From positions 64,001 through 126,378 of the forward strand of contig NW_026971327.1 of the NCBI RefSeq assembly GCF_963678635.1: a DNA stretch of 62,378 bases. The letters are read 5' to 3'. The translations under genes and the position numbers were made by a program. Numbering within the stretch: position 1 is the first letter of the stretch; every line of letters starts with the position of its first letter. Below the pieces are notes generated by a model. The model was not told the DNA's origin. It did no database searches and saw only the letters and a program-made list of their open reading frames with translations. The stretch comes from Symsagittifera roscoffensis (taxonomy: Eukaryota > Xenacoelomorpha > Acoela > Convolutidae). This document shows, one piece after another, positions 31,747 through 43,349 of the stretch.

Positions 31747-34700
31747 CTATTTATGATCTAAAAATTTTGGCACTGAGGTCAGCCAAATTTCATTTTTAGT
31801 CTCAATACAAGCCATTTTTTTCAAAGAGTTGGCCAACACGAACTCCTTTTGTTGGGTTGATTCGACTTGAAGGAAGAAAGGTAACTTGAGGGTGGGAATT
31901 TCAGATAAAATGAGCTTAATAGTTTCAACAATTTCAAATAAGCGAAGACTTCAGTGCTTCCTGGAAAAGTTATGAAATACTGAACATGCCCGTAGAAAAC
32001 CTCAGAATTCTTTTGAAACCAAACAAATCCATTCGGTGCTTTTTCGTTTCTCTCATAGCACACCGAGTCAAAAAAAAAACTGCCGTTTTGATGACGGGAA
32101 AGTATGGTAGAACCCGCAAACTTTCGCTTTGCTTCTGTAACCAAGACAGTGTTTTTGACCAAATTACAATAATTCCTTGTTCTAGCTTCAGCAGTGAGAT
32201 TTTTTCCGGCCCAATCTTCCACCAATTCAACAAAATCATCGTCTTCTACGTCTTCATTAATCAGGGACTGGCTCTCTAGATATCTGCAACAAATGATCTC
32301 ACAAAAGTCATGTGACCCAGTGGCAAATTTTCCCAAAAAACAATGAGCACTTTCAAAAGACATCGCTGATGTAACAAAAAGCGGTCCAAAAATCCTAACT
32401 TGATGAGTCAAGTGGCGTAAAGAATGCAAATTAATAAAATGACATTTCTCGTTGCCAAAAACTGCAGTGGCATTCTCACAGAAATCGTTCAAAAATTGTT
32501 CCGCATAATCAACGGAGGTCGGATTTGACGTTGTCAGCAGAAGTCTGGTTGAAAAGGAAAGACGGAGAAGGTTTGAATAATGAACCTGATTATTCTGTAA
32601 AAATTTCTTGAAAAGAATCGGCGAAAAAAACATTAAATAATTCAAGTATTCATTAGCCCTAAACTGAGCTTTTTCAGACGGTCTGCGAGGCTGACGCCCA
32701 TGAGAGACCAATTCAATTGGAGCTGAAATTTCTTGGACTAGATTCTCAAGCTCCTGTTTATCTGAGGAAGTCAGTAATTGTAAGTGACGATTAAACAAAG
32801 ATGCATAGACTCCAAGTAAAACGCAATGCATATAGTCGATAGCAGCCGAAAGTGGAATGCCTAAACAGAAAATTTTTTAGAACTTCTCTAAAGATTTTGA
32901 TGAATAAAACTCTTACATACATTTTTTTAGGTTTGATACGTACCTTTTACTAAGCGAGAAAATTCACTTCGTCCTTTCACTCCTACCACATGTATGCCGG
33001 TTCGTCCTTCCCGTTTCAAGTTTTCCGCCTTTTCCACATAAGATTCGTGTAAATTCGAATCACGAATTTCCCATGGAACTTGATACCTCTTATTTTTGTG
33101 TGTAATTTTCTGAGGATAGTAGGCATGGGAACCATCAATAGTTACTCCCGGATGATCGCAGAAATTACAACCATAGAAACCGTTATGTTAGAACATGTTT
33201 AAGACACTCGGTTTAGCAATCAAGTCGCAAACAATGAACAAAACAGTGAACTTTAAGAAAACTGTTTTTTCGGATGGAAAATTCACAGCTACAATTTGTT
33301 TCAGTTCTTGTTCCAGATGCGTTGTTACAAGTTTCCAATCTGGTTTTCCTTCACCAACCCACAAGGCACCAAGAGCGATGTTTTTTTTTCGAAACACGAA
33401 GAATAGGCGGAAGTTGTAAGATACTAAGCCAGACAGGATACATGTTGTGTTTCATCCTGGTGCTAGTAAAATCAGCACCATCGGTGGACAGGGCTAGATC
33501 TATGGGAAGCTCGTTCGCAGCTTCTGCTAGGGATAACTGGTCGATGGGGCAGTCTTCGTGATTATACTGTGACCTGTGGATATTATAATTATTTATGCTC
33601 GATAGATTTCGTTGCACAATTTCTTTCAGTAGCTCCGATACTTTGATCAGGCATAATCGCCCATTTGATGTCTTTATAGGCGCTAAGGTCATCTCATCCA
33701 AACTTTTTTTCGCGGCCCGTACTAAGCTATACATAGAGGGCAAAACATTTGGAGAAGGGATGAAAGCAGACAGCATTTTAATCAAATTTGCTTGAGCTGC
33801 ATCCGAAAGGTGATTTTTTGAAGAATAAGCACGTATGAGAATACATGCGTTATTTTTGCTTAAGCGAGCGTTTTGGTACAAAGGTTGCTGAAAAAACTTA
33901 ACAGATGACTCTATGTTTGGGGTAACAAAGGAGTTTTCAAGGCAAGATATATCTAAGCAGGGTAACTCAAAAACCGGAAGTGGAGATGAGATCCACGATC
34001 TCTTTACATTTAATGACTCTGCAATAGGATCAGAGATTTGAAAATTGTCCAGCTGATAGTTTTCATAACTTTCAATGTGAGCGCACAATTCTACTGACAA
34101 ATCTAGTAAACCGGAATTCTCAAATGGTTGATCGACGTTTGCAGCAGGGAAACTCTCAGGTGCATCAACTTCAAGCTGAATTGCATTCATAGCATTGTTG
34201 TACTCCCTAAATTTCTGCAAACCACTGAGACGCTTCCGCTTCTTGTTTACTGAGCTGATTTCATTGTCCATGCTTAAATTTTTACATTGTATATTGGCGG
34301 TATTACAAGAATTGACGCCAGCTTCTGTTCCATCAGCCGAAGAAGTTTCTAGACAGTTTTCGTGTTTTTCCTCGGAGTTCAGCTCAGCTTCATTATCAGT
34401 CAAGTTGTCAGGAAAGGACCGGTCATTTTGAGGCCTTTTAAATCGACAGGTCAGACAGCAACACTCTTCTTCATCAAAAAATTCGGGTCCATACATCACA
34501 TTAATTTGATCGTGGATTGTTTTCAGCGTTCGCAGTCTAACAATTGTTGTGTCCTGACATGAAAAATCGTATTCACATTTTGGCTCACAGTCAGAATTAA
34601 CGAACCGCACAGGTCCGGGCATTAAATAGCTTTGCGACGAGTCAGATGTTTTTGTAATCACAGAGAGGTCTGTCGTACCTTCAACTATAGGTTTAATAAA

Positions 34701-35000
34701 CCCCTTTGGCCCATCAACGAGAACCGTTTTAGCTCTTAAACATTTTTTTCCTATGTACATCATCTTAAATCCTCCATACTCATCATGGACAATTTTGAAA
34801 TCTATGGAAATGGTACCATAGGCTGCTAAAAGAGTCTCATAACATGATTTCCATGGTTTTTTTGTTTGGATCCACTTATAAAAATTTCGTGTGGTTCTAA
34901 GTCCGACATTTTTGGCTTCTCTGTTATGGTACTCAACAAGGTCTCGCACTATTTGGCAATCGCATTGAGATAGAATCATCCAATCAACATTGGCATCCAT
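31747..35000 (-). pseudogene. TNP2/DUF4218-like transposase, two exons, decayed
   Basis: Exon 1 is 32944-35000 and exon 2 is 31747-32860; the 83-bp intron runs from GTACGTAT to TTCTGTTTAG. TTTTTCTTTAG directly precedes the first ATG (35000), so an upstream exon or a spliced leader is likely. The N-terminal part has a CCCLTC cluster. The core shows LALSTDGADFTS, LPPILR, ALWVGEGKPDW, GFYGCNFC, IDYMHCVLLGV, the Arg-Pro rich RQPRRPSE segment, and NLHSLRHLTH with GPL, in the order I know from animal transposases of the TNP2/DUF4218 kind (CACTA-like). Damage: a frameshift at an A9 run near 33370-33380, an in-frame TAA at 33188-33190 just before HNGFYGC, and a one-base shift near 31945. Full length would be about 1050 aa. 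Confidence 0.7.
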
Positions 35001-35444
35001 CTAAAGAAAAATTAGGAACACAACTTGCGAAACGTACAACACATGCCAATTTGACCGTGAATTTTTATTATACTTTGGAACAGCCTGGTATGTTTCATTT
35101 GTATCGAAACAAAACATGTTTTTGAGATGTATGCAGTCATATCAAAAAAATTCCGAGAGAAAAAAACAAGAAGAGCCTTGATTTGCAAAGAATACTTTCG
35201 TTTTGACTTACAAATGATGACTAAAGGTAAGCGTGAATCTCAGTTGATCTGCTTCTCTAAATCACTGGATTACTTCTACCCGATGCTTCAATCTTTTTTC
35301 AATATAGTGCGATGAAAAAAAATTATAAAAAGCTGTTATGTTTGTGTCAATGAATGGAAGCAAAGTCATTTTTACTAGAAAAAAAACTGCCTTATAAATT
35401 GATATAAATTATTTCGAAAGTAATTTGAAAAACAAAGATTTTAG

Positions 35445-35965
35445 AAAATGGAGATTCGAATCAACAGGCGTTTTTTCACTTGAAACAAATTATAGCAACC
35501 ACACGAAACACCAAACGCAAGAAAAAAACTTACTGTGAAAAAAAACATATAGAGACAACAAGCATATATTTAAACTACCAAATGAAAACTGATGAACTCG
35601 CAGCTTTAACTCAAAAAACTGTGTTTTTATGCACAAAAAATACAAAAAAAATATACTCAAAGTGTGCCAGCGTGATATCTATCACGGGCTGAAATTAAGA
35701 CAGAACATGACGCCGATTCAAGTCCTTCAACTCGGAAGCATATCTTAAATTTAGTGAATCATTATATCATTTTTTTATCAATAGAAAAGTCTTTCACCTT
35801 ATTGGTAGCCTTTTTGGAGATGATGATTGCAGTCCTTCAAAGCTATTCTTTCCAACTCCGTTCGATCAATATTTTGAAAAGGTACGCACAGAATAAAATT
35901 GAAAAAAGATTAAAAACTGAAACAAATTATTAAAAACATTAATAATTATAAGTTAGTTAATACTG
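35445..35965. repeat. Segment shared with 36049-36240 and 41088-41380
   Basis: The first half (CAACAAGCATATATTTAAA, GTTTTTATGCAC) recurs at about 36130-36240. The second half, from the palindromic element at 35666 to TTAAAAACATTAA, recurs at 41091-41380. The transposase upstream region and the far end of the element thus share sequence, as in subterminal repeats. Confidence 0.6.
35666..35689. promoter_or_regulatory. Palindromic element about 670 bp upstream of the transposase
   Basis: GCCAGCGTGATA-TC-TATCACGGGC: the arms GTGATA and TATCAC are perfect, and the GCC/GGC ends extend the palindrome with one unpaired base. Identical copies lie at 39648 and 41091. It is a likely binding site for a transposon-encoded or host protein. 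Confidence 0.55.
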
Positions 35966-36745
35966 TATAATTTAGTTTAATCTATGTTACTAACTTGCTT
36001 CAATCATCCAAAAGGCTATAATTTATAAGCTTTTGGATAATTGAAGCAGTTTAGCTACAGAGATAAACATAAGGCGACAAACTGGCAGGGGAAAAGAAAA
36101 CGTGCTATGAAAAGTTTAACATACAAAGACAACAAGCATATATTTAAAACTATCAACTCAAAGTTGATGAACATCTGTAAACATTTCAGCTTTTACTCGA
36201 AGAATTCTGTTTTTATGCACAAAATATACGAAAAAAAAACAAACTAAGTCTTGAACTTGCGATTGAAGAGATTGTGAAGGCACATTGAAACAACATGGAC
36301 AAGTTCGTGTGAGCTCTTCGACCAAGCTGGCATGTGTCAGCGGCCGATATATTGGATTTGTCAGAATATGAAAGATGACTACGATTGTTTTAAAGTTCTA
36401 GCTATGTTTTGGACCACACTGACATGTGCCAGCGGCCTAACTTTCAAGCACTTAATTCTCCTTATCCAAAACGTCTTTTGAAGACTGAAAGGACAGATGA
36501 TTGTTTGCTTCTGTTTGTGCTTCTGCTTTCTTCCTGTCTTTTGTCAATTGAGGGCCCAGCTTATTGAAGCTGATTTTCGCTTCAGCATACGCTACCAATT
36601 GATTGTTTTTGTACTTCATTTTAACAGCCCCTTAAACAAAGCTTCACTTGGAATATTTCTCTTAAAACTTTTTGTTCAGCCCATTAAAAAAATCAAATCC
36701 ACGGAGAACAAAAATCAAAAATTACTGCAAAAATCTAAAGGATCA

Positions 36746-38282
36746 CTAACTCTCCCAAACAAGCTTCCTTTCATCGTCGAAAGGAGGACGGCAATGTTCG
36801 CCCGTGTTTTTTTGCGGAGAAATCATGTGTCCAATAATCTCGTCTTCCGACCACAATAATGATCCTACTTTTCGGCCATATTTGCCAACCGTCAATTGAC
36901 TAATTGACAGAAGGTTTACATCCTTCCACATGACAGAATCTCCATCTTCTTCAACTGCGACCGGTTTAACGGCGTGAAGCTCGAGGTTTTTGGCCTTAAA
37001 GAAACACTTGGTTTTGAGCTGAGTTTCAGGTATAACTTTTCCGACAAAAATAAGTTTAAGTTAAATCCCTTCTATGAATCATATTCAAACAACTTACTAT
37101 AGATTTCATGGACTTATCAATCGTCACAGTCTCATGAACGTGCCTTTTGAAAATCGCTCCGGTGACATTTTTGAAATCTATGATCGACTTGTTAGTGTTC
37201 TCGACCATTCCTGTTAACCCAGTTAGAGTCTGATTGGTACTTTCGGCCACACTAGCAAGTTTGTCTAGAACATTGTTTTGCTTATCAAGCAAGCTGGTTT
37301 GCTTTTCCACCATGCTCATCATGGAAACCATGAATTGACGATCCTGAAAAAATCCTATGTTTATAACCGGCTGCTCCATAGAATAACGAACACTCAAAAT
37401 TATTCAGTCTTAGCCTTGCAACTTACAACAATCATAGTTCCTTCACTAGAAGAGGCTGCTGGCGAATCGTACGCATTGGGTGTGGTAGCGCATCTCATTA
37501 TTTTGGTAGGTGGCGTGGATTTCACATCGTTGCGGTGAAAAAGTCCGCGCTTTTGAACTTGAGGCAAAATCTCTAAATCACCCAGAGGCAAATCCTCTGT
37601 ATCTCTGTTTACAGTTTCTGCTTCGCTCACAATTGAATGAATAATTTCATCCAGGGCTTGTTGCTCATACTACGAAAAACAACACAAAAAAATACAAGCA
37701 TAAATATCTTATTTGACTGTTAATTAGATATTCTTAGAACATACCATCTGGGGCTCATCACTATGTGAATATACGCTGACGACATTTGGCTGCATAAGAG
37801 TTGTCATTGAAGGCGAACTGCATTGAGTGGGGGGATTAATGGAAACACTTTTCACATTACATGGAGGATACTTGATGCCCGGTTCTTCATTTTGTTGCAG
37901 ATCATGGCAAGCAATCGACAGATCTAACAAACAGCGGTGGATATAGTCTTTTGCGCCGATTGCCTCCACTTTAGCCTGATAATACTGCTGGCCTTGTTTG
38001 ACAGTCAGCACCGTTCCATCCTTAAAAGGACCAATTAAAAGCAAAAACCAACAAAAAAGCAAAACCTTGAAACATTCAACTAACAACAATTCCTGGACGT
38101 TGATCCAGCGACATCAAAATTTGATCTGAAAGAAGTTGCATCGTCCCAGGTCTTCTGTCCTCGTAAAAGAACAGCAAGACCCATTTCGTTTGCAGAGCTT
38201 TCTTGATGTTTTCATGGAACAAGGCAATTTCTTGCTGGCTGCGAGGGTCTCGCACCTCTCGGCCTGATCGCGTTTGAGACAT
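36746..38282 (-). CDS. Five-exon gene, 411 aa, BEN-like C-terminal domain
   Basis: Exons 38085-38282, 37745-38020, 37427-37669, 37098-37343 and 36746-37018 join with every intron between codons (introns 64, 75, 83 and 79 bp) and give an uninterrupted frame of 66+92+81+82+90 residues. Exons 1-2 encode a compact domain (KWVLLFFYEDRRPGTMQLL, then DGTVLTVKQGQQYYQAKV). Exon 3 is Pro/Ser-rich and probably disordered. Exon 4 is a coiled coil (VEKQTSLLDKQNNVLDKLAS). Exon 5 carries MWKDVNLLSISQLTVGKYG and SLLWSEDEIIGHMIS, which resemble the end of a BEN domain (DNA binding). Genes of this make-up often accompany TNP2-like transposases in animals. It is intact while the transposase is broken. The BEN assignment is from memory of the pattern. 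Confidence 0.7.
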
Positions 38283-38321
38283 TCTAAATTGAATCAATTA
38301 GCAAGCTTCAAACTCAATGTA

Positions 38322-41114
38322 ACCAGCGTGATACGCTTCACGACTTAACAAAAATTAATTTTTACGACGTAGACTAAAATGTGTCTTCCAAAATTCGAGA
38401 GATTTACTATAAGCTGTGAAAAATCATTCACAGACGCGTTATCTCGGAAACCAAAAATAATTGGTCAATAAAACTTGGAAACCAGATTTTTAACCATGAG
38501 TGTACCCTGACAGCACCCTTGTAGGATTGGGAAATTGGCAAGTTTTCTTAAACTATTTTTTTGAAAACAATTGAAAATAAATTGAAAAACACAACATTTC
38601 TTGAAGGGTAGATTACCAACCACAAATTCTAAGCTGAATAAAAACCCGGACAATAAGAGACTCGAAAAGTTTCAGGGAAAAAAACATGGGAAAAAGACAA
38701 CAGAATGCGCCAGCGTGAAATGTATCATAGGCCTTTAACTATAGTTAATTGTTAATATAACTTAAAGCGACGAGAGATGGGTTACGTTTTCTTTGCTTTT
38801 GCTCCCATTCAACTAGTGATGTCAGATCTGTTCATTTTTCAACGCAAACCGAAAAACACGAGCTAAACCATTTTTTTCCTTAAACAACTTCTCTAATTTC
38901 TCACTTTCATGAACCAATGCTCCCAATTAGATTTCTATGTTACCACTCTTGCTAAATATTATATAGAATGGTCAAAAATTCTGGTTCCATGTTTAGAAAC
39001 CTTGCTAGTTAAAACTCGAAATGAGCCGGCGTGAAATGCATCACAGGCTTTTTTCTATCGCTAAGTTTTAACTTAATTCCACACACATTTACTTCGATTT
39101 TTAGTTATTGCTACCATTGAACGAAGGATGTCAGAACTGTCCAATTTCTTGCAGCAAAATAGAATAACACACATAAGACAAACAAAATTAGGATGCTTAT
39201 AACCTGATGCTAATTCTCCGCAATTTGAACTAGTGTTCACAGTTAACAAAATCTGTTACGCTCCGACATCTTGCTTGTTAAATTATACAATAAAAAAAAT
39301 CTCGTACCTCGAGGCATTAACCTTGATTTTATATCAAAGTAGGCCGGCGTCAATTGCATAGCAAGCGGGGACTTATAGCTGTCGCTAAGTGGTTACGTCA
39401 TTCAACACACTGATTGCTTAATTTACATCTTTTTAGGCATTAGATAAATCTTTCCTACCTTTTTCAGCCAAAACAGAAAAACACGTCATTTCATATTTTT
39501 TGTGTGAATAACTGGTTTTGCTAGTAGTTCTTTGCACAATTGACCACAATATAAAAATATTTGTTTCATGCTTAGACAACGCATGCTATTTAACGTTAAC
39601 ACTGATCAACAAATCTCGCATACCATTGCATATACAACTCAAAGTGTGCCAGCGTGATATCTATCACGGGCTGAAGTGAAGGCAAAACATGACGCCGATT
39701 GAAAACAATTGGTCAATAAAACTTGGAAACCAGATTTTTAACTATGAGTGTACCCTGACAGCACGCTTATAGGATTGGGAAATTGGCAAGTTTTTTCAAA
39801 CTAATTTTTTTGAAAACAATTGAAAAAAAATTTAAAAAAACACAAATTTCTTGAAGGGTAAATTACCAATCACAAATTCTACCCTGAATAAAAACCCGGA
39901 CACTAAGTGGCTCGAAAAGTTTCAGGGAAAAAAACTTGGGAACAAAAAAAAAACAGAATGTGCCAGCGTGAAATGTATCATAGGCCTTTAACTATAGGTA
40001 ATTGTTAATATAACTTAAAGCGATGAGAGATGGGTTACGTTTTCTTTGCTTTTGCTCCCATTCAACTAGTGATGTCAGATCTGTTCCTTTTTCCACGCAA
40101 ACCGAAAAATACGAGCTAAACCATTTTTTCCTTCAACAACTTGATGTAATTTCTCACTTTCATGAACAAATGCTCACAATTAGATTTCTATGTTACGCCG
40201 AGACCACTCTTGCTAGTTATTATATAGAATGGTCAAAAATTCTGGTACCATGTTTTGAAACCTTGCTAGTTTAAATTCGAAATGAGCCGGCGTGAAATGC
40301 ATCACGGGCTTTTTTCTATCGCTAAGTTTTACCTTAATTCCACATGAATTAACTTAATTTTTTATGATATTGCTACCATTGAACGAAGGATGTCAGATCT
40401 GTCATTTTTTCTGCAAAAAAATAGAATAACATACTATGCAAAACAATTTAAAAATTCCCATAACCTGAAGCTAATTCTCCGCTATTTGTTCTGGTGCTCA
40501 CAATTGAAACAATCTGTTACGCTCCAACAACTTGCTGGTTGAATTATACATCAATCAGAATGTCTCGTATCTCAATGCAGAAGTGTCCAAAATCCTGCAA
40601 CAAAATAGAATAACACACATAAGACAAACAAAATTAGGATGCTTATAACCTGATGCTAATTCTCCGCAATTTGAACTTGTATTCACAGTTAACAAAATCT
40701 GTTACGCTCCGACATCTTGCTTGTTAAATTATACAATAAAAAAAGTCTCGTATCTCGATGCATTAACATTGATTTTATATCAAAGTAGGCCAGCGTAAAT
40801 TGCATAGCCAGCGGGGACCTATAACTGTCGCTACGTGGTTACGTAATTCAACACACTTAGTGCTTAGTTACATCTTTTTAGGCATTAGATAAATCTTTCC
40901 AACCTGTTTCAGCCGAAACAGAAAAACACGTCATTTCATATTTTTCGTGTGAATAACTGGTTCTGCTTGTAGTTCTTTGCACAACTGACCACAATATAAA
41001 AAGATTTGTTATGCTTAGACAACGCATGCTATTTAGCGTTAACACTGATCAACAAATCTCGCATACCATTGCATATATAACTCGAAGTGTGCCAGCGTGA
41101 TATCTATCACGGGC
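38322..41114. repeat. Array of about 315-bp units, each with a palindromic GCGTGA..TCAC element
   Basis: The palindromic elements start at 38322, 38709, 39025, 39343, 39648, 39962, 40286, 40789 and 41091, with most steps 302-324 bp. The elements vary (centre ATATCT, AATGCA, AATGTA, ATTGCA), but the frame GCC(A/G)GCG..CA..GGC is visible. Between them, diverged sequence shares TGTTACGCTCC or TCTCGCATACC, and AATAACTGGTT or ACAGAAAAACACGTCATTTC. On top of this, the block 38460-39700 was duplicated to 39710-41100. The array lies immediately upstream of the BEN-like gene. Subterminal motif arrays of this kind are known in CACTA elements as transposition-protein binding sites. Confidence 0.7.
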
Positions 41115-41384
41115 TGAAGTGAAGGCAAAACATGACGCCGATCAAAGTCTTTAACTCGCAAGCATATATTAGTTTTAGGGAATCATTACATCTTTTTTTA
41201 ATAGGAAAGTCTTTCACCTTTGTTCAGTAGCTTGTTTGGAGATGATGATTGCAGTCCTTCAATGTTATTCTTTCCAACTCCGATAAATCAATATTTTGAA
41301 AAGTGACGCAGTATAAAACTGAAAAAAGATTAAAAACTGAAACAAATTATTAAAAACATTAAAAATTATAAATTAGCTATGTTA

Positions 41385-41560
41385 GTGACCTATGGATAGC
41401 AACTAACGGTTTGAAAAAATCCATCAAAAAAGAGGCGAAATCGGCAGAGACCTGGGACGTATCACGAGTTTACAAAAAAGCCAATTTTTCACTAAAAAAC
41501 TGATAACACAAAAACTAGGAAGAATTAACCAATGTGCCTCTTTACAATCCCCATTCCAAC
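41385..41560. repeat. Diverged single copy of the 177-bp repeat
   Basis: It has the same order of motifs as the tandem array at 42060-43140 (GGATAGCAACTAAC, GAGACCTGGGACG, CCAATTTTTCACTAAAAAA, AACTAGGA), but with many changes. Confidence 0.5.
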
Positions 41561-41703
41561 GTGCTTCTTTGCCTTCTACCCACACTTGAAAGGAACAAAA
41601 TTCAGCTATTGAGTAACATAAAAAGGAAACAAAATTATCAAATTTTTTGAATAATCAAAAATAACCAACTTTAGTTTAAAACATAGAAAAGACTTTATAT
41701 GCG

Positions 41704-42060
41704 TTGGAATACGCATCTCAACAAAGTGAGAAGAATCCAGACCCCACCTATTTCGAGATACTGGACAAGACCACTGATATGTATGATGTAGTCATCACTC
41801 ACGCTATCACTACCGGCTCTAATTATTACTCCCGGATCTGCAATGTCCAACAAAATAGTCATTTTAGTAGGGCCGGTAGCTCACTAAGAGAAGCAAGACC
41901 GCTCGTATCAGGGCGAAGCCTTGAATGTTCCGACTGCCTTTTAAGGTCTATGGAGCATTAATAAAATGAAAAATATCAATGTAATAGATAAAATAAAAAT
42001 GAAATTTTTTGAAAAAAATTTGAGATTTTATCTAAAAACATCCCCCCACACGTCATATTA
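41704..42060. repeat. GC-richer insert with an 85-codon frame and the CTCGTATCAGGGC motif
   Basis: 41704-41961 is more GC-rich than its flanks and has an open plus-strand frame with protein-like composition (YASQQSEKNPDPTYFEILDK; it opens at a TTG, not an ATG). The part from 41889 onward (CTCGTATCAGGGCGAAGCC, TGAATGTTCCGACTGCC) recurs in diverged form at 22087, 45247, 49297 and 61731. CCCCCCACACGTCATAT near 42045 recurs near 61875. GGTAGCTCACTAAGAG upstream and GTTCCGACTGCC downstream loosely resemble Pol III A and B boxes, so a tRNA-derived SINE is one option. Confidence 0.4.
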
Positions 42061-43140
42061 AGTACAAAGTGAATAAGTTAAGGTAAATAAGTGCTAATCA
42101 AGCTACGATATTGGGCTACAGATAGCAACAAACATTTTTGAATAGTTCTTCGAGACAGAAATAAGCAAAGCCGTGGGAAGAAACACGATTTTTCGAAAAA
42201 AATCAATTTTTCCCTAAAAAATTAATTACCAATACTAGGACGAAATAACCAGTGGCCATTATATCAAAATCAAGCTATGATATTGCGCTACAGATAGCAA
42301 CAAACATTTTTGAATAGTTCTTCGAGACACAGGAGAAATAAGCAAAGCAGTGGGACCAGCCACGATTTTTCAAAAAAAAAAACGATTTTTCACTAAAAAA
42401 TTAATTACCCAAAAGTAGGAAGATTTAACCAATGGCCATTATATCAATATCAACACACGTTATTGAGCTACAGAAAGCAACAAACATTTTTGAATAGTTC
42501 TTCGAGACAGAGGAGAAATAAGCAAAGCCGTGGGACGAAACACGATTTTTTAAAAAAACCAATATTTCACTAAAAAATTAATTACCCAAAAACTAAGAGG
42601 AAATAACCAGTGGCCGTTATATCAAAATCAAGCTATGATATTGGGCTACAGATAGCAATAAACATTTTTAAATAGTTCTTCGAGACAGAGGAGAAATAAG
42701 CAAAGCAGTGGGACGAGCCACGATTTTTCAAAAAAACCAATTTTTCACTAAAAAATTAATTACCCAAAAACTAGGACGAAATAACCAGTAACCAGTATAT
42801 CAAAATCAAGCTATGATATTGAGCTACAGATAGCAATAAACATTTTTGAATAGTTCTTCGAGACAGAGGAGAAATAAGCAAAGCCGTGGGACGAAACACG
42901 ATTTTTCAAAAAACCAATTTTTCACTGAAAAATTAATTACCCAAAAACTATGAGGAAATAACCAATGGCCATCATAACAAAATCAAGCTATGATATTGAG
43001 CTACAGATAGCAACAAACAATTTTGAATAGTTCTTGGAGACAGAGGAGAAATAAGCAAAGCCGTGGGACGAAACACGATTTTTCAAAAAAAAACAATTTT
43101 TCCCTAAAAAATTAATTACCTAAAAACCTAGGCAGATTTA
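42060..43140. repeat. 177-bp tandem repeat, about six copies
   Basis: Units marked by GAGCTACAGATAGCAA at about 42114, 42290, 42468, 42647, 42824 and 43001 each contain AATAGTTCTTCGAGACAGAG, GTGGGACGA, CACGATTTTTCAAAAAAA and CTAAAAAATTAATTACC. There are many point differences between copies, so it is an older array than the 342-bp satellite. Confidence 0.8.
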
Positions 43141-43177
43141 ACCCGAGATTCTCTCCGTGGCGTAGCGAGAGTCTCTG

Positions 43178-43203
43178 TATCCTCCGGGGGGGAGGGGGGA
43201 GGG
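43178..43203. repeat. G-rich tract with quadruplex potential
   Basis: CGGGGGGGAGGGGGGAGGGA has runs of at least three G separated by single A bases. It lies at the junction between the 177-bp array and the following block. Confidence 0.5.
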
Positions 43204-43349
43204 ATTTTACAAGAATTTTAGTCAATTTTACAAGCATTATTTTAGCATTGCAAGCATTTTAGTCAATTTTGGTATTTGTAACGACACGTGACATAAATTT
43301 TTATTCTTTTTTCTGTCATTCGAAAATTTGAAGAAAAAAAAGAAGTGGA

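Larger units (their letters stand above)
35001..36745. other. Upstream region of the transposase and 3' flank of the BEN-like gene
   Basis: Apart from the repeated segment and palindrome listed separately, it has two half-elements CATGTGYCAGCGGCC near 36331 and 36422. No gene that I can support; the short frames in it are not conserved. Confidence 0.4.

Noticed and set aside
33195-34562. Plus-strand frames opposite the transposase
   Set aside because: They lie antisense to clear transposase motifs and have no independent support.
35666-41114. Regularly spaced palindromic elements as a CRISPR array
   Set aside because: Spacing is about 315 bp, spacers are related to each other and the context is eukaryotic; there are no cas genes.
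41861-41945. Functional tRNA or snRNA at GGTAGCTCACTAAGAG...GTTCCGACTGCC
   Set aside because: Box-like pieces exist, but no consistent acceptor stem or anticodon arm is seen; kept only as a repeat with a possible tRNA-derived origin.
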